64,000 nt of DNA from Vreelandella hamiltonii (GTDB lineage: Bacteria; Pseudomonadota; Gammaproteobacteria; Pseudomonadales; Halomonadaceae). The notes beneath the pieces were generated by a model. It saw only the letters and a program-made list of their open reading frames with translations. It made no database searches and was not told where the DNA came from. This document shows positions 8,657 to 17,855 of the stretch, piece after piece. The stretch covers positions 62,001 to 126,000 of the forward strand of contig NZ_BMXN01000001.1 of NCBI RefSeq assembly GCF_014651775.1. Direction: 5' to 3'. Within the stretch, counting starts at the first letter, position 1. Every line of letters starts with the position of its first letter. Position numbers and translations under genes: made by a program.

Positions 8657-10453
8657 TTAGTGATCGACAGCGGCACCAGCCCCTTTCGGGTAACGCACGC
8701 TCTCGACAAGCTCCTGAATCTCCTTGGGCGGTGCTGCCGTGACGCTGGAGACTGCGAAGGCGACCGCAAAGTTGATCAGCGCGCCGACGGCACCGAAGGA
8801 GAGCGGGGAAATGCCGATGAACCAGTTGTCAGGCGTATTCGGCAGCATGTTGGTACCGGGGATGAAGAACCAGCCCAGGTAGGTGAAGATGTACAGCAGG
8901 GTAGCCACCAGGCCCGCCAGCATGCCGCAGATTGCGCCAGCGCTGTTCATGCGGGTGGAGAAGATACCCATCATCAGCACGGGGAATAGCGAGGCTGCCG
9001 CGATACCGAAGGCCAGGGCGACCGTCTGTGCCGCAAACCCGGGAGGGTTCAAACCCAGATAGGTGGCCAGCAGAATGGCCCCCCCCATCGAGATCCGTGC
9101 CGCCAGCATCTCGTTTTTCTCGGAAATGTTGGGGTTGATGGTGTTCTTGATCAAGTCATGACTGATGGCCGAGGAGATCGCCAGCAGCAAGCCCGCAGCT
9201 GTGGACAGGGCGGCAGCGATACCCCCCGCGGCGATCAGGCCGACCACCCAGCCGGGCAGGTTGGCAATCTCCGGGTTGGCCAGTACCAGAATGTCATTGT
9301 TGACGTTCAGCTCGTTGCCTTCCCAGCCGCGCGATTCGGCGGTGGCTGCGAATGTTGTGTCGGCGTCGTTGTAGAACTGGATACGGCCATCGTTGTTCAG
9401 GTCATTGAAGGTGATGAGGCCGGTATCTTCCCAGGTTCTGAACCAGGCCGGACGATCTTCGTAGAGCAGGGGTTCAGACGCTGCCATCTCGTAGTCTTCT
9501 ACCTGCCCGGTCATTTCGGGATAGACGGTGGTCATCAGGTTCAGGCGCGCCATGGAGGCCACCGCAGGAGCGGTGAGGTAAAGCAGAGCGATGAACACCA
9601 GCGCCCAGCCGGCAGACCAGCGAGCGTCAGCCACCTTGGGTACCGTGAAGAAGCGAATGATGACGTGGGGCAGGCCCGCCGTACCGATCATCAGCGACAG
9701 GGTGAACAGCACCATGTTCAGCTTGTTGTCCACATCTGCGGTGTAGTCGCGGAAGCCCAGCGCATTGACGACGTCATCCAGCTTTTGCAGCAACGGAACG
9801 CCCGACTCGGTGTGGGTGCTGAACATGCCGAACATCGGGATCGGATTGCCGGTCAGCTGCATGGCGATGAACACCGCAGGAATGGTGTAGGCCACGATCA
9901 GTACGATGTACTGGGCCACCTGGGTGTAGGTAATGCCTTTCATGCCACCAAATACGGCGTACATGAACACGATGGCAGCGGCGATCCAGATACCCCAGGT
10001 GCTGGGCACTTCGAGGAAGCGAGAGAACGCCACCCCGGCACCGGTCATCTGGCCGATGACGTAGGTCACCGATGCGATGATCAGACACACCACCGCCACC
10101 ACGCGGGCGGTACGGCTGTAGAAGCGCTCACCGATGAAGTCCGGCACGGTAAACTTGCCGAACTTGCGTAGGTAAGGTGCCAGCAGCATCGCCAGAATAA
10201 CGAAGCCGCCTGTCCAGCCCATCAGGAAGGTGGAGTTGGCGTAGCCGCCCGAGGCAATCAGGCCCGCCATGGAGATGAACGACGCGGCAGACATCCAGTC
10301 GGCAGCCGTGGCCATGCCGTTGGTAATAGGGTGAACACCGCCCCCCGCCACGTAGAAGTCTTTGGTAGACCCGGCCCGTGCCCATATCGCAATGCCGATA
10401 TAGAGCGCGAACGACGCGCCTACGAACAAAAGGTTAATGGCAAATTGGCTCAT
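8657..10453 (-). CDS. Sodium:solute symporter, VC_2705-type large subunit (probable acetate uptake)
   Basis: This 598-residue membrane protein is of the SSS/SLC5 family. The N-terminal part has the family segment DFYVAGGGVHPITNGMATAA, and further helices run to about residue 590. A polar insert near residues 315-385 separates the membrane halves. It contains an EF-hand-like loop (D351-N362, DLNNDGRIQFYN). The preceding small DUF4212 protein is the usual partner of this subfamily, whose two components are named small and large sodium symporter subunits. Acetate is the likely substrate because acs and crbSR are adjacent, but related proteins may carry other monocarboxylates. It lies 6 bp after the DUF4212 gene, so the two are co-transcribed. 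The E. coli actP name is not used because subfamily and partner differ. Confidence 0.9.
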   Translation of the reverse strand: MSQFAINLLFVGASFALYIGIAIWARAGSTKDFYVAGGGVHPITNGMATAADWMSAASFISMAGLIASGGYANSTFLMGWTGGFVILAMLLAPYLRKFGKFTVPDFIGERFYSRTARVVAVVCLIIASVTYVIGQMTGAGVAFSRFLEVPSTWGIWIAAAIVFMYAVFGGMKGITYTQVAQYIVLIVAYTIPAVFIAMQLTGNPIPMFGMFSTHTESGVPLLQKLDDVVNALGFRDYTADVDNKLNMVLFTLSLMIGTAGLPHVIIRFFTVPKVADARWSAGWALVFIALLYLTAPAVASMARLNLMTTVYPEMTGQVEDYEMAASEPLLYEDRPAWFRTWEDTGLITFNDLNNDGRIQFYNDADTTFAATAESRGWEGNELNVNNDILVLANPEIANLPGWVVGLIAAGGIAAALSTAAGLLLAISSAISHDLIKNTINPNISEKNEMLAARISMGGAILLATYLGLNPPGFAAQTVALAFGIAAASLFPVLMMGIFSTRMNSAGAICGMLAGLVATLLYIFTYLGWFFIPGTNMLPNTPDNWFIGISPLSFGAVGALINFAVAFAVSSVTAAPPKEIQELVESVRYPKGAGAAVDH

Positions 10454-10459
10454 GCTTGC

Positions 10460-10720
10460 TTACTCCCCCAGGCCAAATTTCTTGTCGAGCTGATTCATTC
10501 TCCAGGCATAGAAGAAGATCAGGCCGATAAAGGTGAGAATGGAGCCTTGCTGAGCGAACCAGAAACCCAGGTCCGTTCCGCCAACGGAAATGCTGGCCAG
10601 CAGGGGGCGGAACAGGATGGCGCATCCGTAAGAGACGAAGGCCCAGACGATCATGCACCCGAAGATCAGGCGTACGTTGGCCTTCCAGTACTCAGCAGCA
10701 TTGGTCTTGTCGTCTGCCAT
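10460..10720 (-). CDS. DUF4212 sodium:solute symporter small subunit
   Basis: The 86-residue protein contains two predicted membrane helices (LIFGCMIVWAFVSYGCAIL and LTFIGLIFFYAW), separated by a short polar loop with GGTDLGFWFAQQGS. This matches the DUF4212 family, encoded directly before VC_2705-type symporters. It is thought to be an accessory subunit of the transporter in the inner membrane. The start at 10720 follows CTGGAGAG. It is the first gene of a two-gene operon with the large subunit. Confidence 0.9.
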   Translation of the reverse strand: MADDKTNAAEYWKANVRLIFGCMIVWAFVSYGCAILFRPLLASISVGGTDLGFWFAQQGSILTFIGLIFFYAWRMNQLDKKFGLGE

Positions 10721-11339
10721 TGTGTTGCTCTCCAGTTGTGATTTTTAGGGTTGGAAAGTGAACTCAAGATAGCGTGTGATCCATCAGGGCAACGCAGACA
10801 AGAGATACCGACGGTGGTGGACTCATTGAATGGCGTTACCAGGCACGTCACCTTATTGTTGTTAAGCCGTCAGCGTTGAGGTGTTCTCGAGTGGTTGTCA
10901 GCGGCTCTGGATACATGGCTAGGGTGGTGTGCTTTAACCCTGTATGACTCGCTAATAATACTGGGCAATAAATGCAAAAAATAAATCCCAGACTTTGGTA
11001 TCACGCCCCGTGAGCGGCTTTGTCTGGTCTGGATTTGTTTTTATATCTTACTGTTTTTTAGAGAATAAGCGATCTTTTTTGCAGGGTGAGGCATGACGAT
11101 AGGACAATGGTCTATGGCTCTGGCTAAACCAATGTTTGCTACCTTGGTAAAAGTGACCAAAGAGCTTTAAAGAAGAAATGGAAAAGCGCGACTTTAGTCG
11201 CTAAACCAAGGTCGTTAAGACGTTAGCTTTATAGCGTAAAGTAGCAGGTTGCAAAGCAGGCCAAAGAGAGTGACAGGTTAACAATAATCACAAAAGCCAT
11301 TGCGTGGCGCGATACAAGGCGCTTGATCGAGGTTGCTAC
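10721..11339. promoter_or_regulatory. Divergent regulatory region between symporter operon and DUF294 gene
   Basis: This 619-bp stretch has no supported gene; the reverse frame over 11229-11876 is a shadow of the DUF294 gene. It is AT-rich, with poly-T tracts near 11037-11061. TACCTTGGTA is a perfect 10-bp palindrome at 11140-11149, and ACCAAGGT recurs in inverted orientation at 11205-11212. GCGACTTTAGTCGC at 11188-11201 is a small hairpin. ACCAATGT at 11127-11134 also occurs upstream of acs near 880. These are candidate regulator sites, unproven. Confidence 0.5.
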
Positions 11340-13175
11340 ATGGTAGAAGTAGAGCTGTCTCAACTGCCATTTACCCTGCTGGACGAGGATGGCCGAGATC
11401 ACGTGCGTCGGGGCATGGACCTGGCGTTTTTCGAGCGTGACGAAATCATTCTGGAAATGGGCCAGCCGGGCGTTTCGGTGTTCTTGATCCACAAGGGCGA
11501 AGTGGCCGAGCTGGATCCGACGCTGCCTGCCGCCAGCGCGCGTATCGGTCACTATACGGCGGGCGACCTGTTCGGCGCGATCAGCATTTTGAATGGCAAG
11601 AGCCGCTACCGTTTTCAGGCTGAAGACGAATGTCTGTGTTATGTCATGCCCAAGGCGCTGTTCAGCCAGCTGTGCCGACACTACCCGGCGTTCGAGCAGT
11701 TTTTCAAGCAGTCGCTGTCTCACAAGGCGCGCCTGTTGACCGAGAAGCGTGCCGATGGGGGAGTCACCATGGCGGGGTTCATGCTGGCCCGCGTCAGCGA
11801 GTGCATGCGTCAACCGCTGATGATGGATGCCCAGGCTTCCATTCAACAGGCCGTCCGACAGTTGAATGAAAGTCATGCCGACAGCCTGCTGGTGGCCACC
11901 GCACGCGGCCCAGGCATGGTCACCAAAACGGATTTGCTCAACGGTCTGGTCCTCGATAGCGCTTCATTGGACACCCCGGTGGCTGCGCTGGCCAACCTTG
12001 CGCTCGTCACTGTTGCCCCCGGGCAATATCTGTTTGAAGCCTTGATCACCATGACCCGCCATCAGGTATCACGCGTCGTGGTGATGGAGGAGGGCAGGGT
12101 GCAAGGGGTCGTAGAGTTGACGGACGTACTGGGGTTCTTCTCCAGCCGTAGCTATGTGGTCAGCTTGCAAGTGGAGCAAGCCGATAGCTTGCCTGCCCTG
12201 GCATCGGCCAGTCAGCGCACGCCCGAGCTGGTCAAGGCGCTCATGGCCCAGGGCGTCAAGCTGCGTTTTGCCATGGACCTGCTGGCCGCGTTGAATGGCC
12301 GCATCATGAGCAAGGCGTGGGCCTTGACCGTGCCCGAGCAGTATCACCCGCAAAGCTGCCTGATGGTCATGGGCAGCGAGGGCCGTGGCGAGCAGATTCT
12401 CAAGACCGACCAGGACAACGGGTTGATTCTGGCCGACGACTGCCAGTGGCCGGACGTGGCCGAGTGCATGAACACCCTGTCAGAGAGGCTGGTGCAGCTG
12501 GGCTACCCGCCGTGCCCCGGCAATATCATGGTGTGCAACCCTGAATGGGTGGGCACGGTGTCGACGTGGGAGTCGAACATCGCCAGGTGGGTGTCGGCCC
12601 GGGATGGCGACAGCCTGATGAAGCTGGCCATTTTGCTGGATGCTCACGGCGTCGCGGGCAACCCTGCGCTGCTGGACCGCGTACGTGAGGCGCTGTTTGC
12701 GCGCTGTTCCCATGATGAGCTGCTGCTCTCCTATTTCGCCCGCGCGGCGCTGCGTTTCTCGACGCCGTTGACGCTGTTTGGCTCGCTGAAAAAGCCCCAG
12801 CACGGCATCGATATCAAGAAAGGCGGCATTTTTCCGATTGTTCACGGGGTGCGCACCATGGCGTTGGAGCGGCGCATCAAGGCGACGTCCACGCTGGACC
12901 GGCTCGACGCCCTGGCCGCCGACGGCCGCCTGGACCGCCGCTTTGCCGACGACCTGGGTGAGGCGCTGGCGCTGTTTACCGAGCTGCGTCTTAAGCAGCA
13001 GTTGCAGGAGCTGAAAAGTGGGGGCACCAGCGATGCCGATACCGGCAAGCGCACCAACCGAGTCGTGGTTCAGGAACTATCGTCGCTGGAGCGCGACCTG
13101 CTGCGCGAGGCGCTGCATATCGTCAAGGACTTCAAGCAGCGGCTGTCCCATCGTTATCATCTGGAGTATTCGTGA
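11340..13175 (+). CDS. DUF294 nucleotidyltransferase-like protein with cNMP-binding and CBS domains
   Basis: This 611-residue cytoplasmic protein has an N-terminal cyclic-nucleotide-binding-like domain (about residues 20-130). Two CBS modules follow (about 150-280), then a GlnD-like nucleotidyltransferase domain with GSEGRGEQILKTDQDNGLI, and a helical C-terminus. The catalytic-type acidic residues of the transferase motif are intact. Such proteins are frequently encoded beside acetate/SSS symporter genes and may regulate uptake or signalling, but their reaction is unknown. The ATG at 11340 is preferred because GAGG lies upstream; the frame is open back to 11304. Its stop overlaps the next gene by 4 nt, so the two are translationally coupled. 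Confidence 0.88.
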   Translation: MVEVELSQLPFTLLDEDGRDHVRRGMDLAFFERDEIILEMGQPGVSVFLIHKGEVAELDPTLPAASARIGHYTAGDLFGAISILNGKSRYRFQAEDECLCYVMPKALFSQLCRHYPAFEQFFKQSLSHKARLLTEKRADGGVTMAGFMLARVSECMRQPLMMDAQASIQQAVRQLNESHADSLLVATARGPGMVTKTDLLNGLVLDSASLDTPVAALANLALVTVAPGQYLFEALITMTRHQVSRVVVMEEGRVQGVVELTDVLGFFSSRSYVVSLQVEQADSLPALASASQRTPELVKALMAQGVKLRFAMDLLAALNGRIMSKAWALTVPEQYHPQSCLMVMGSEGRGEQILKTDQDNGLILADDCQWPDVAECMNTLSERLVQLGYPPCPGNIMVCNPEWVGTVSTWESNIARWVSARDGDSLMKLAILLDAHGVAGNPALLDRVREALFARCSHDELLLSYFARAALRFSTPLTLFGSLKKPQHGIDIKKGGIFPIVHGVRTMALERRIKATSTLDRLDALAADGRLDRRFADDLGEALALFTELRLKQQLQELKSGGTSDADTGKRTNRVVVQELSSLERDLLREALHIVKDFKQRLSHRYHLEYS

Positions 13176-13807
13176 GTGGAATGCGGCTATTGGATAGGCA
13201 CGTGGGTCTCTTGAGCGGCTCACTGAGAACGTTGGTGCAGCGTGAAAGCGATCGGCGGCGGTTCGCAGACACGCCGCATGGCTGGCTGTTCCAGCCCTAT
13301 ATGGGCGAAGAAGCAGTGGCGTTGGCGTGTCGTGAAAGCCAGGCTCGCCCAGGCGAGCTGCGCGTGGCCGCCGTCGTATTGACGCCGCGCCGAGTGCAGA
13401 CCAGCCAGGCCTGGGGCGACACGCTGGCCATGGTCGACGAACCCTTGTCTCATCGTCAGGAGCAGGGCGCTGTGCCGGTTGCCTTGGCAGCCCGGGTCGA
13501 AGCGTTGGCGGAGTTCATCGGCAATCGGCCAGTGGTGGGGTGGCAGCTGGATACCTTGCTGGCGCCGCTTGGCCGGATGTTCAAAGCCACGCTGGGGTTT
13601 GGGCTACCCAATGCTCAGGTCGATCTGGCCAGGCTGCACGCTCGTCAGCTACGCCGCTTGCATCCCCAGGCAGAGGTCGGCCCGAGCATGAACGAAGCGC
13701 TGTCATGCTGGTCTCTGCCGCTAGCCTGGCCCTCGGTACAAAGCGAGGCCACGGCGGCGGCGCTGCTCTATCAGCGCCTGCAGAGTGAGCGCCTTTTCAC
13801 GGTGTGA
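13172..13807 (+). CDS. Degenerate DEDD exonuclease-like protein (predicted inactive)
   Basis: The 211-residue product resembles DNA polymerase III epsilon-type 3'-5' exonucleases in outline: a beta-strand region near residues 46-75, a segment [13 protein letters not shown] (115-127) like exonuclease motif II, and a C-terminal helix [13 protein letters not shown]. The catalytic acids are not where they should be. The expected D-x-E of motif I reads A-C-R (52-54), the FD of motif II is absent, and the HD...D of motif III reads PSVQSEA. A non-catalytic role is therefore inferred. It starts with GTG overlapping the DUF294 stop, preceded by GGAG at a 7-nt spacing. The two products probably work together. 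Confidence 0.7.
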   Translation: MSGMRLLDRHVGLLSGSLRTLVQRESDRRRFADTPHGWLFQPYMGEEAVALACRESQARPGELRVAAVVLTPRRVQTSQAWGDTLAMVDEPLSHRQEQGAVPVALAARVEALAEFIGNRPVVGWQLDTLLAPLGRMFKATLGFGLPNAQVDLARLHARQLRRLHPQAEVGPSMNEALSCWSLPLAWPSVQSEATAAALLYQRLQSERLFTV

Positions 13808-13910
13808 GCCGATGCGCTGGCCAGAGGCCGACGATGGGTTTGTATTGGGTCGCGCCTGCGAGTCTTGTAGAATAGCCGCTGCTCCTTCACCCATCGGCAG
13901 TACAACGACC

Positions 13911-14822
13911 ATGTTATCACCTGACTTTTTCGACCCCTCCTCGGCGACGCGTGCCACCAATGCGGCGTCTGAACAGCAGCCTGAACTTCAGGATGCCAAA
14001 CAGAAGCGCGAATTCAACAAGTTGCAGAAGCGTCTTCGTCGTGAAGTGGGCAACGCCATCATCGATTACAACATGATCGATGAGGGTGATCGGGTCATGG
14101 TATGCCTGTCGGGTGGCAAGGACAGCTACACCATGCTGGAAATCCTGCGCAATCTGCAGCGCAATGCGCCGGTCAATTTTTCCCTGGTGGCGGTCAACCT
14201 CGACCAGAAACAGCCGGGCTTTCCCGAGCACGTGTTGCCCCGTTACCTGGATAAGCTGGGTGTGGAGTACCACATTCTGGAGCGGGATACCTATTCGGTG
14301 GTGAAGGAGAAAACCCCGGAAGGCAAGACCACCTGCGCGCTCTGCTCGCGGCTGCGTCGCGGGTCACTTTACGGGTTTGCCGAGGAGATCGGCGCCAACA
14401 AGATTGCCCTGGGCCACCACCGGGAAGACATCCTCGAGACGCTGTTTCTCAACATGTTCTTTGGCGGAACCCTGAAGGCCATGCCGCCCAAGCTGCTGTC
14501 CGACGACGGCAAGAACATCGTGATCCGCCCCCTGGCCTACTGCAAGGAAGCGGACATTGCCGAATTCTCACGGCTGATGGAGTTTCCGATCATTCCCTGC
14601 AACCTGTGCGGGTCGCAGCCCAACATGCAGCGTCAGATCGTCAAGGACATGCTGGCCGAATGGGACAAGAAGCACCCAGGGCGGCTGGAAAGCATGTTCA
14701 AGGCCGTCACCAATGTGGCGCCTTCCCAACTGGCCGACCGGGCGCTGTTCGACTTCGTCGGGCTGGAAGCCAAACAGGCGGCGCTGATGGAAGGGCGCAT
14801 TCAGGCGTTCAACGTGAGCTGA
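13911..14822 (+). CDS. ttcA: tRNA 2-thiocytidine(32) synthetase TtcA
   Basis: This 303-residue enzyme inserts sulfur into cytidine 32 of certain tRNAs. It has the PP-loop SGGKDSYT (67-74), and the two CxxC motifs, C141/C144 (CALC) and C229/C232 (CNLC), that hold the iron-sulfur cluster needed for thiolation. The start at 13911 was chosen because the extended frame from 13785 overlaps the preceding gene and lacks homology-like sequence; its ribosome-binding site is weak. A TAGAAT near 13868 may be a -10 element. The 3' end overlaps the convergent fnr gene by 14 bp. Two-thiocytidine synthesis and the FNR regulator both depend on iron-sulfur clusters. Confidence 0.95.
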   Translation: MLSPDFFDPSSATRATNAASEQQPELQDAKQKREFNKLQKRLRREVGNAIIDYNMIDEGDRVMVCLSGGKDSYTMLEILRNLQRNAPVNFSLVAVNLDQKQPGFPEHVLPRYLDKLGVEYHILERDTYSVVKEKTPEGKTTCALCSRLRRGSLYGFAEEIGANKIALGHHREDILETLFLNMFFGGTLKAMPPKLLSDDGKNIVIRPLAYCKEADIAEFSRLMEFPIIPCNLCGSQPNMQRQIVKDMLAEWDKKHPGRLESMFKAVTNVAPSQLADRALFDFVGLEAKQAALMEGRIQAFNVS

Positions 14823-15561
14823 TTGCCTGCTCCTCCTCTTCGGCCAGGGTGATGAGCCGTTGCAGGTCGAGAATATTGACCTCTCGACCCGAGACGGCCA
14901 CCACGTTCTGCTGCTGAAAGCGGCTCAGGATGCGGCTGACGGTCTCGACGGCCAGGCCCAGGTAGTTCCCCATATCGGCTCGGGACATGGAGAGCCGGAA
15001 GCTGTAGGGCGAGTAGCCGCGTCGCCGGAAGCGGTCAGAGAGGGTAATCAGGAAGCTGGCCAGCCGCTGGTCGGCAGTTTTGCGTGATAGCAGGCGCATC
15101 ATGCGCCGATCATCGCGCAGCTCCTTGCTCATGCTGCGGTAAAGCTGGCCGCGCAGTTCCGGCAGCTCTTCCGATAGGGTGTCCAGGCGGTCGAAAGGAA
15201 TCTCGCACACCGTGGTGGTTTCCAGGGCAATCACGCTGCCGGGATACTGCTCCTCATCGATACCATCCAACCCTACCAGCTCGCTGGGCAGATAGAAATT
15301 GGTCAACTGGTCGTTGCCGTTGCCTTCGCTGGTCACCTGTTTCAGGCTACCGGAACGCACCGCATAGACGCTAGTGAAGGCATCGCCCTGGCGAAACAGC
15401 GGTTCGCCCTTCTTGAGCGGTGCGCGGCGGCGGATGATGGCATCGAACTGGCTCATATCCTCCAGCTCCAGGGCGAGCGGTAGGCACAGCGAGCTGAGGC
15501 TGCAGGTCTGGCAGCGCGCCTCTTGCAGCAGTGAACGTCGTTGGCTGGCAGGATATGGCAT
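14809..15561 (-). CDS. fnr: FNR/ANR-type oxygen-responsive transcription regulator
   Basis: The 250-residue regulator has an N-terminal cysteine set, C17, C20 and C26 ([10 protein letters not shown]), plus C119. These four residues would ligate an oxygen-labile [4Fe-4S] cluster. A cAMP-receptor-like beta-barrel follows, and then a Crp-type helix-turn-helix near 195-220 ([13 protein letters not shown]) with the E-xx-SR recognition pattern typical of FNR. I chose ATG 15561 because AAGGGAG precedes it; ATG 15579 lacks such a site. It is next to hemN and the cbb3 oxidase genes, which carry FNR-type boxes in this window. It likely activates them when oxygen is low. Confidence 0.95.
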   Translation of the reverse strand: MPYPASQRRSLLQEARCQTCSLSSLCLPLALELEDMSQFDAIIRRRAPLKKGEPLFRQGDAFTSVYAVRSGSLKQVTSEGNGNDQLTNFYLPSELVGLDGIDEEQYPGSVIALETTTVCEIPFDRLDTLSEELPELRGQLYRSMSKELRDDRRMMRLLSRKTADQRLASFLITLSDRFRRRGYSPYSFRLSMSRADMGNYLGLAVETVSRILSRFQQQNVVAVSGREVNILDLQRLITLAEEEEQAISSR

Positions 15562-15584
15562 GTTGTTCTCCCTTTTCATTGGCC

Positions 15585-15613
15585 ATCATAGGGTCAGGGG
15601 GTGGATGTCTCAA
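15585..15613 (-). promoter_or_regulatory. Sigma-70 promoter of fnr
   Basis: On the minus strand TTGAGA (15608-15613) and TATGAT (15585-15590) are separated by exactly 17 bp. They lie just upstream of the fnr start, in the 60-bp gap after hemN. Confidence 0.65.
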
Positions 15614-15621
15614 GGTGCCGT

Positions 15622-17046
15622 TTATACGATCTTCGAGTAGCGTTGCGATGACTGGCTTTGCAGGCGCGCATCGAACGCCATGGCCAGGTGGCGAATCAGC
15701 AGCCGCCCGGTCGGTGTTGCCCGCAGGCGGTTCCCTTCGCGCTGCAGCAGGCCATCCCGCTCGGCAGGCTGCAGATGCTCCAGCGCACTGGCGAAGTAGA
15801 CGGGCGCATCGATGTGCCAGCGCTGGCCAACGCTGGCCAGGTCAATTTCCATATCGCACATCAGGCGCTCGATGACGTCTCTTCGTATTAGATCATCCTT
15901 ATTTAAACGTATCCCTTTGACGGTTGCCAGCCGACCTTCATCCAATGCCGCTTCGTAGGCTGCCAGTTGGGTGGGGTTCTGGGCATACAAATCATCGATA
16001 CGGGAAATGGCCGAGACACCCAGGCCAATCAGGTCGCACTGGGCGTGGCTGGAGTAGCCCTGAAAGTTGCGCTGCAGGGTGCCTTGCCGCTGTGCCTGGG
16101 CGAGGCTGTCGTCCGGGCGGGCGAAGTGGTCCATGCCGATATGCACGTAGCCTGCCTGAGTGAGCATCTCGATGGTGGTGCGCAGGATCGCCAGCTTCTC
16201 GTCGGCGCTGGGCAGGTCTGTTTCGCTGATGCGCCGCTGGGGGGCAAAGCGGCTGGGCATGTGGGCGTAATTGAACACCGACAAGCGGGCCGGGTTGAGG
16301 TCGATGACCTGGGCAAGCGTGTCGGCAAAGCTCTGCTCGGTCTGAAAGGGTAGCCCGTAAATCAGATCCAGATTGAGGGAGCGAAAGCCCAGCCGGTGTG
16401 CTTCGTCCATCAGGGTTTCGGTCATGACCTTGGGCTGCACGCGGTTGATGGCCGCCTGTACGCTGGGGTTCAGGTCCTGGACGCCCAGGCTGAGGCGATT
16501 GAAGCCCAGCGACTGCAGGTGGCGCAGGGTGAAGACATCCGCCTCGCGGGGGTCGATCTCGATGGCGTAATCGCGGTCAGGAGCGTTGGAGAGCCCAAAC
16601 CTCGCGTCCAGCCTGTCTATCAGGTCGCTCATTTGCGCCAGGGTCAGGAATGTCGGTGTGCCACCGCCCCAGTGCAGCTGTTGCACTGGCCGCCGAGTAT
16701 CCAGGTGGCGCGAGGTCAACACCATTTCACGATCGAGGCGCGACAGGTAGGGCTCGGCCAGCTGGGTGTTCTTGGTGGCGATCTTGTTGCAGGCGCAGTA
16801 GAAGCAGATCTTGCGGCAAAAGGGCACGTGCACGTACAGGGAGAGCGGCCGCTGGCTGGCATTGCTGCGCGCCAGGGCATCGGTGACGTCGTCGGCACCG
16901 ATGCCTGCGTCAAAGGAGAGTGCCGTGGGGTAGGACGTATAGCGTGGGCCGCTGGTGTCGTAACGGCGCAGCAGGGCCTCGTCCCAGGCAGGGGTCTCGG
17001 CCGCTGCGAGGTGAGGAGTTGCGGTGGCAGCAGAGGCAAGGGGCAT
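15622..17046 (-). CDS. hemN: Oxygen-independent coproporphyrinogen III oxidase
   Basis: The 474-residue radical SAM enzyme decarboxylates coproporphyrinogen III to protoporphyrinogen IX in haem synthesis without oxygen. The radical-SAM cysteines are C77, C81 and C84 in CRKICFYCAC, with a further C86 typical of HemN. YTSYP near residue 38 is characteristic of true HemN rather than HemW. The start at 17046 is preferred to 17115 because MPLAS... follows GGAG, although the spacing is long. A near-perfect FNR box (17142-17155) lies about 100 bp upstream. The gene therefore probably responds to FNR and supplies haem for the cbb3 oxidase under low oxygen. Confidence 0.95.
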   Translation of the reverse strand: MPLASAATATPHLAAAETPAWDEALLRRYDTSGPRYTSYPTALSFDAGIGADDVTDALARSNASQRPLSLYVHVPFCRKICFYCACNKIATKNTQLAEPYLSRLDREMVLTSRHLDTRRPVQQLHWGGGTPTFLTLAQMSDLIDRLDARFGLSNAPDRDYAIEIDPREADVFTLRHLQSLGFNRLSLGVQDLNPSVQAAINRVQPKVMTETLMDEAHRLGFRSLNLDLIYGLPFQTEQSFADTLAQVIDLNPARLSVFNYAHMPSRFAPQRRISETDLPSADEKLAILRTTIEMLTQAGYVHIGMDHFARPDDSLAQAQRQGTLQRNFQGYSSHAQCDLIGLGVSAISRIDDLYAQNPTQLAAYEAALDEGRLATVKGIRLNKDDLIRRDVIERLMCDMEIDLASVGQRWHIDAPVYFASALEHLQPAERDGLLQREGNRLRATPTGRLLIRHLAMAFDARLQSQSSQRYSKIV

Positions 17047-17141
17047 GAAGAGACGCTCCGTGGTAACAGGGCAAAGTAGCCAGGTGGTGGGCCACCGGCC
17101 GACATATGCCTGCATGCTAAGGCATCGAAGCGGGCAAAGCG

Positions 17142-17155
17142 TTGAGCTATATCAA
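17142..17155 (-). promoter_or_regulatory. FNR box upstream of hemN
   Basis: TTGAGCTATATCAA matches the FNR consensus TTGATNNNNATCAA at nine of ten fixed bases. If it is centred at -41.5, transcription starts near 17107, with TAGCAT (minus strand, 17114-17119) as the -10. That is the geometry of a class II activated promoter. Confidence 0.8.
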
Positions 17156-17156
17156 G

Positions 17157-17855
17157 CTATGAGTGATGCGCCGTCGGCAGCAGCGACCACAGTTGCCACA
17201 GGGCAAAGCCGATGATGGTCAAGGCAGCCACGGTACGCGTGGCGGGGTGGCGAATGAGGTGGCCCATCTGGCGAGCCGCCAGGCCGGTGGCCAGCAGCGC
17301 GGGCAGCGTGCCCAGTCCGAAGGCGCCCATCAGCAAAGCGCCTTGCAGCGGGTCGGCCGTGGCCAGGCTCCAGGCCAGCATGGAGTACACCAGCCCACAG
17401 GGTAGCCAGCCCCAGATGGCGCCCAGGGCAAACGCCTGGGGCAGGTGCACGACAGGCATCAACCGTCGGCCCAGGGGTTCGAGATAGCGCCACAGGTAGC
17501 GTCCGGCGGCCTCTACCCGGAGCAGACCTTTCCACCAGTTGGCGATGTACAGCGCCATCAGAATCAGCATGACCGCCGCTACCACCTGCAGGCCCACTCG
17601 GGCGGCCGGGGAGAGCGAGACCAGCGTGCCCAGCGCGGCCACCAGCGCACCGGCCACCATGTAGCTGAGAATACGCCCCAGGTTGTAGCTCATCAGCAGC
17701 CCGCCCAGGCGAGCAGGGTGGCGCATGCTGGGCGGCACGGCGAAGGTGAGGGCGCTCATGATGCCACCGCACATGCCGATGCAGTGCGCTCCGCCCATGA
17801 GGCCAAATACCCAGGCCGCCAGCAGCGGCGGCAGGTCCAGCCCGGTCGGGTTCAT
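17157..17855 (-). CDS. TauE/SafE-like membrane protein of the cbb3 maturation cluster
   Basis: The 232-residue membrane protein has about six hydrophobic helices and the motif GLMGGAHCIGMCGG near its N-terminus. A second internal repeat has WGWLPCGLVYS. This pattern marks the urease-accessory/sulfite-exporter-like (UreH, DsbD-transmembrane-like) proteins encoded at the end of ccoGHIS clusters. The paired cysteines could carry copper or take part in thiol chemistry during oxidase assembly; this is inferred from family and context. Its start overlaps the ccoS stop by 4 nt (ATGA), indicating translational coupling. Its 3' end reaches the hemN regulatory region. Confidence 0.88.
   Translation of the reverse strand: MNPTGLDLPPLLAAWVFGLMGGAHCIGMCGGIMSALTFAVPPSMRHPARLGGLLMSYNLGRILSYMVAGALVAALGTLVSLSPAARVGLQVVAAVMLILMALYIANWWKGLLRVEAAGRYLWRYLEPLGRRLMPVVHLPQAFALGAIWGWLPCGLVYSMLAWSLATADPLQGALLMGAFGLGTLPALLATGLAARQMGHLIRHPATRTVAALTIIGFALWQLWSLLPTAHHS

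Noticed and set aside
11229..11876. Minus-strand frame across the DUF294 start
   Set aside because: It overlaps an intact cNMP-binding domain and the promoter region, and shows no domain.
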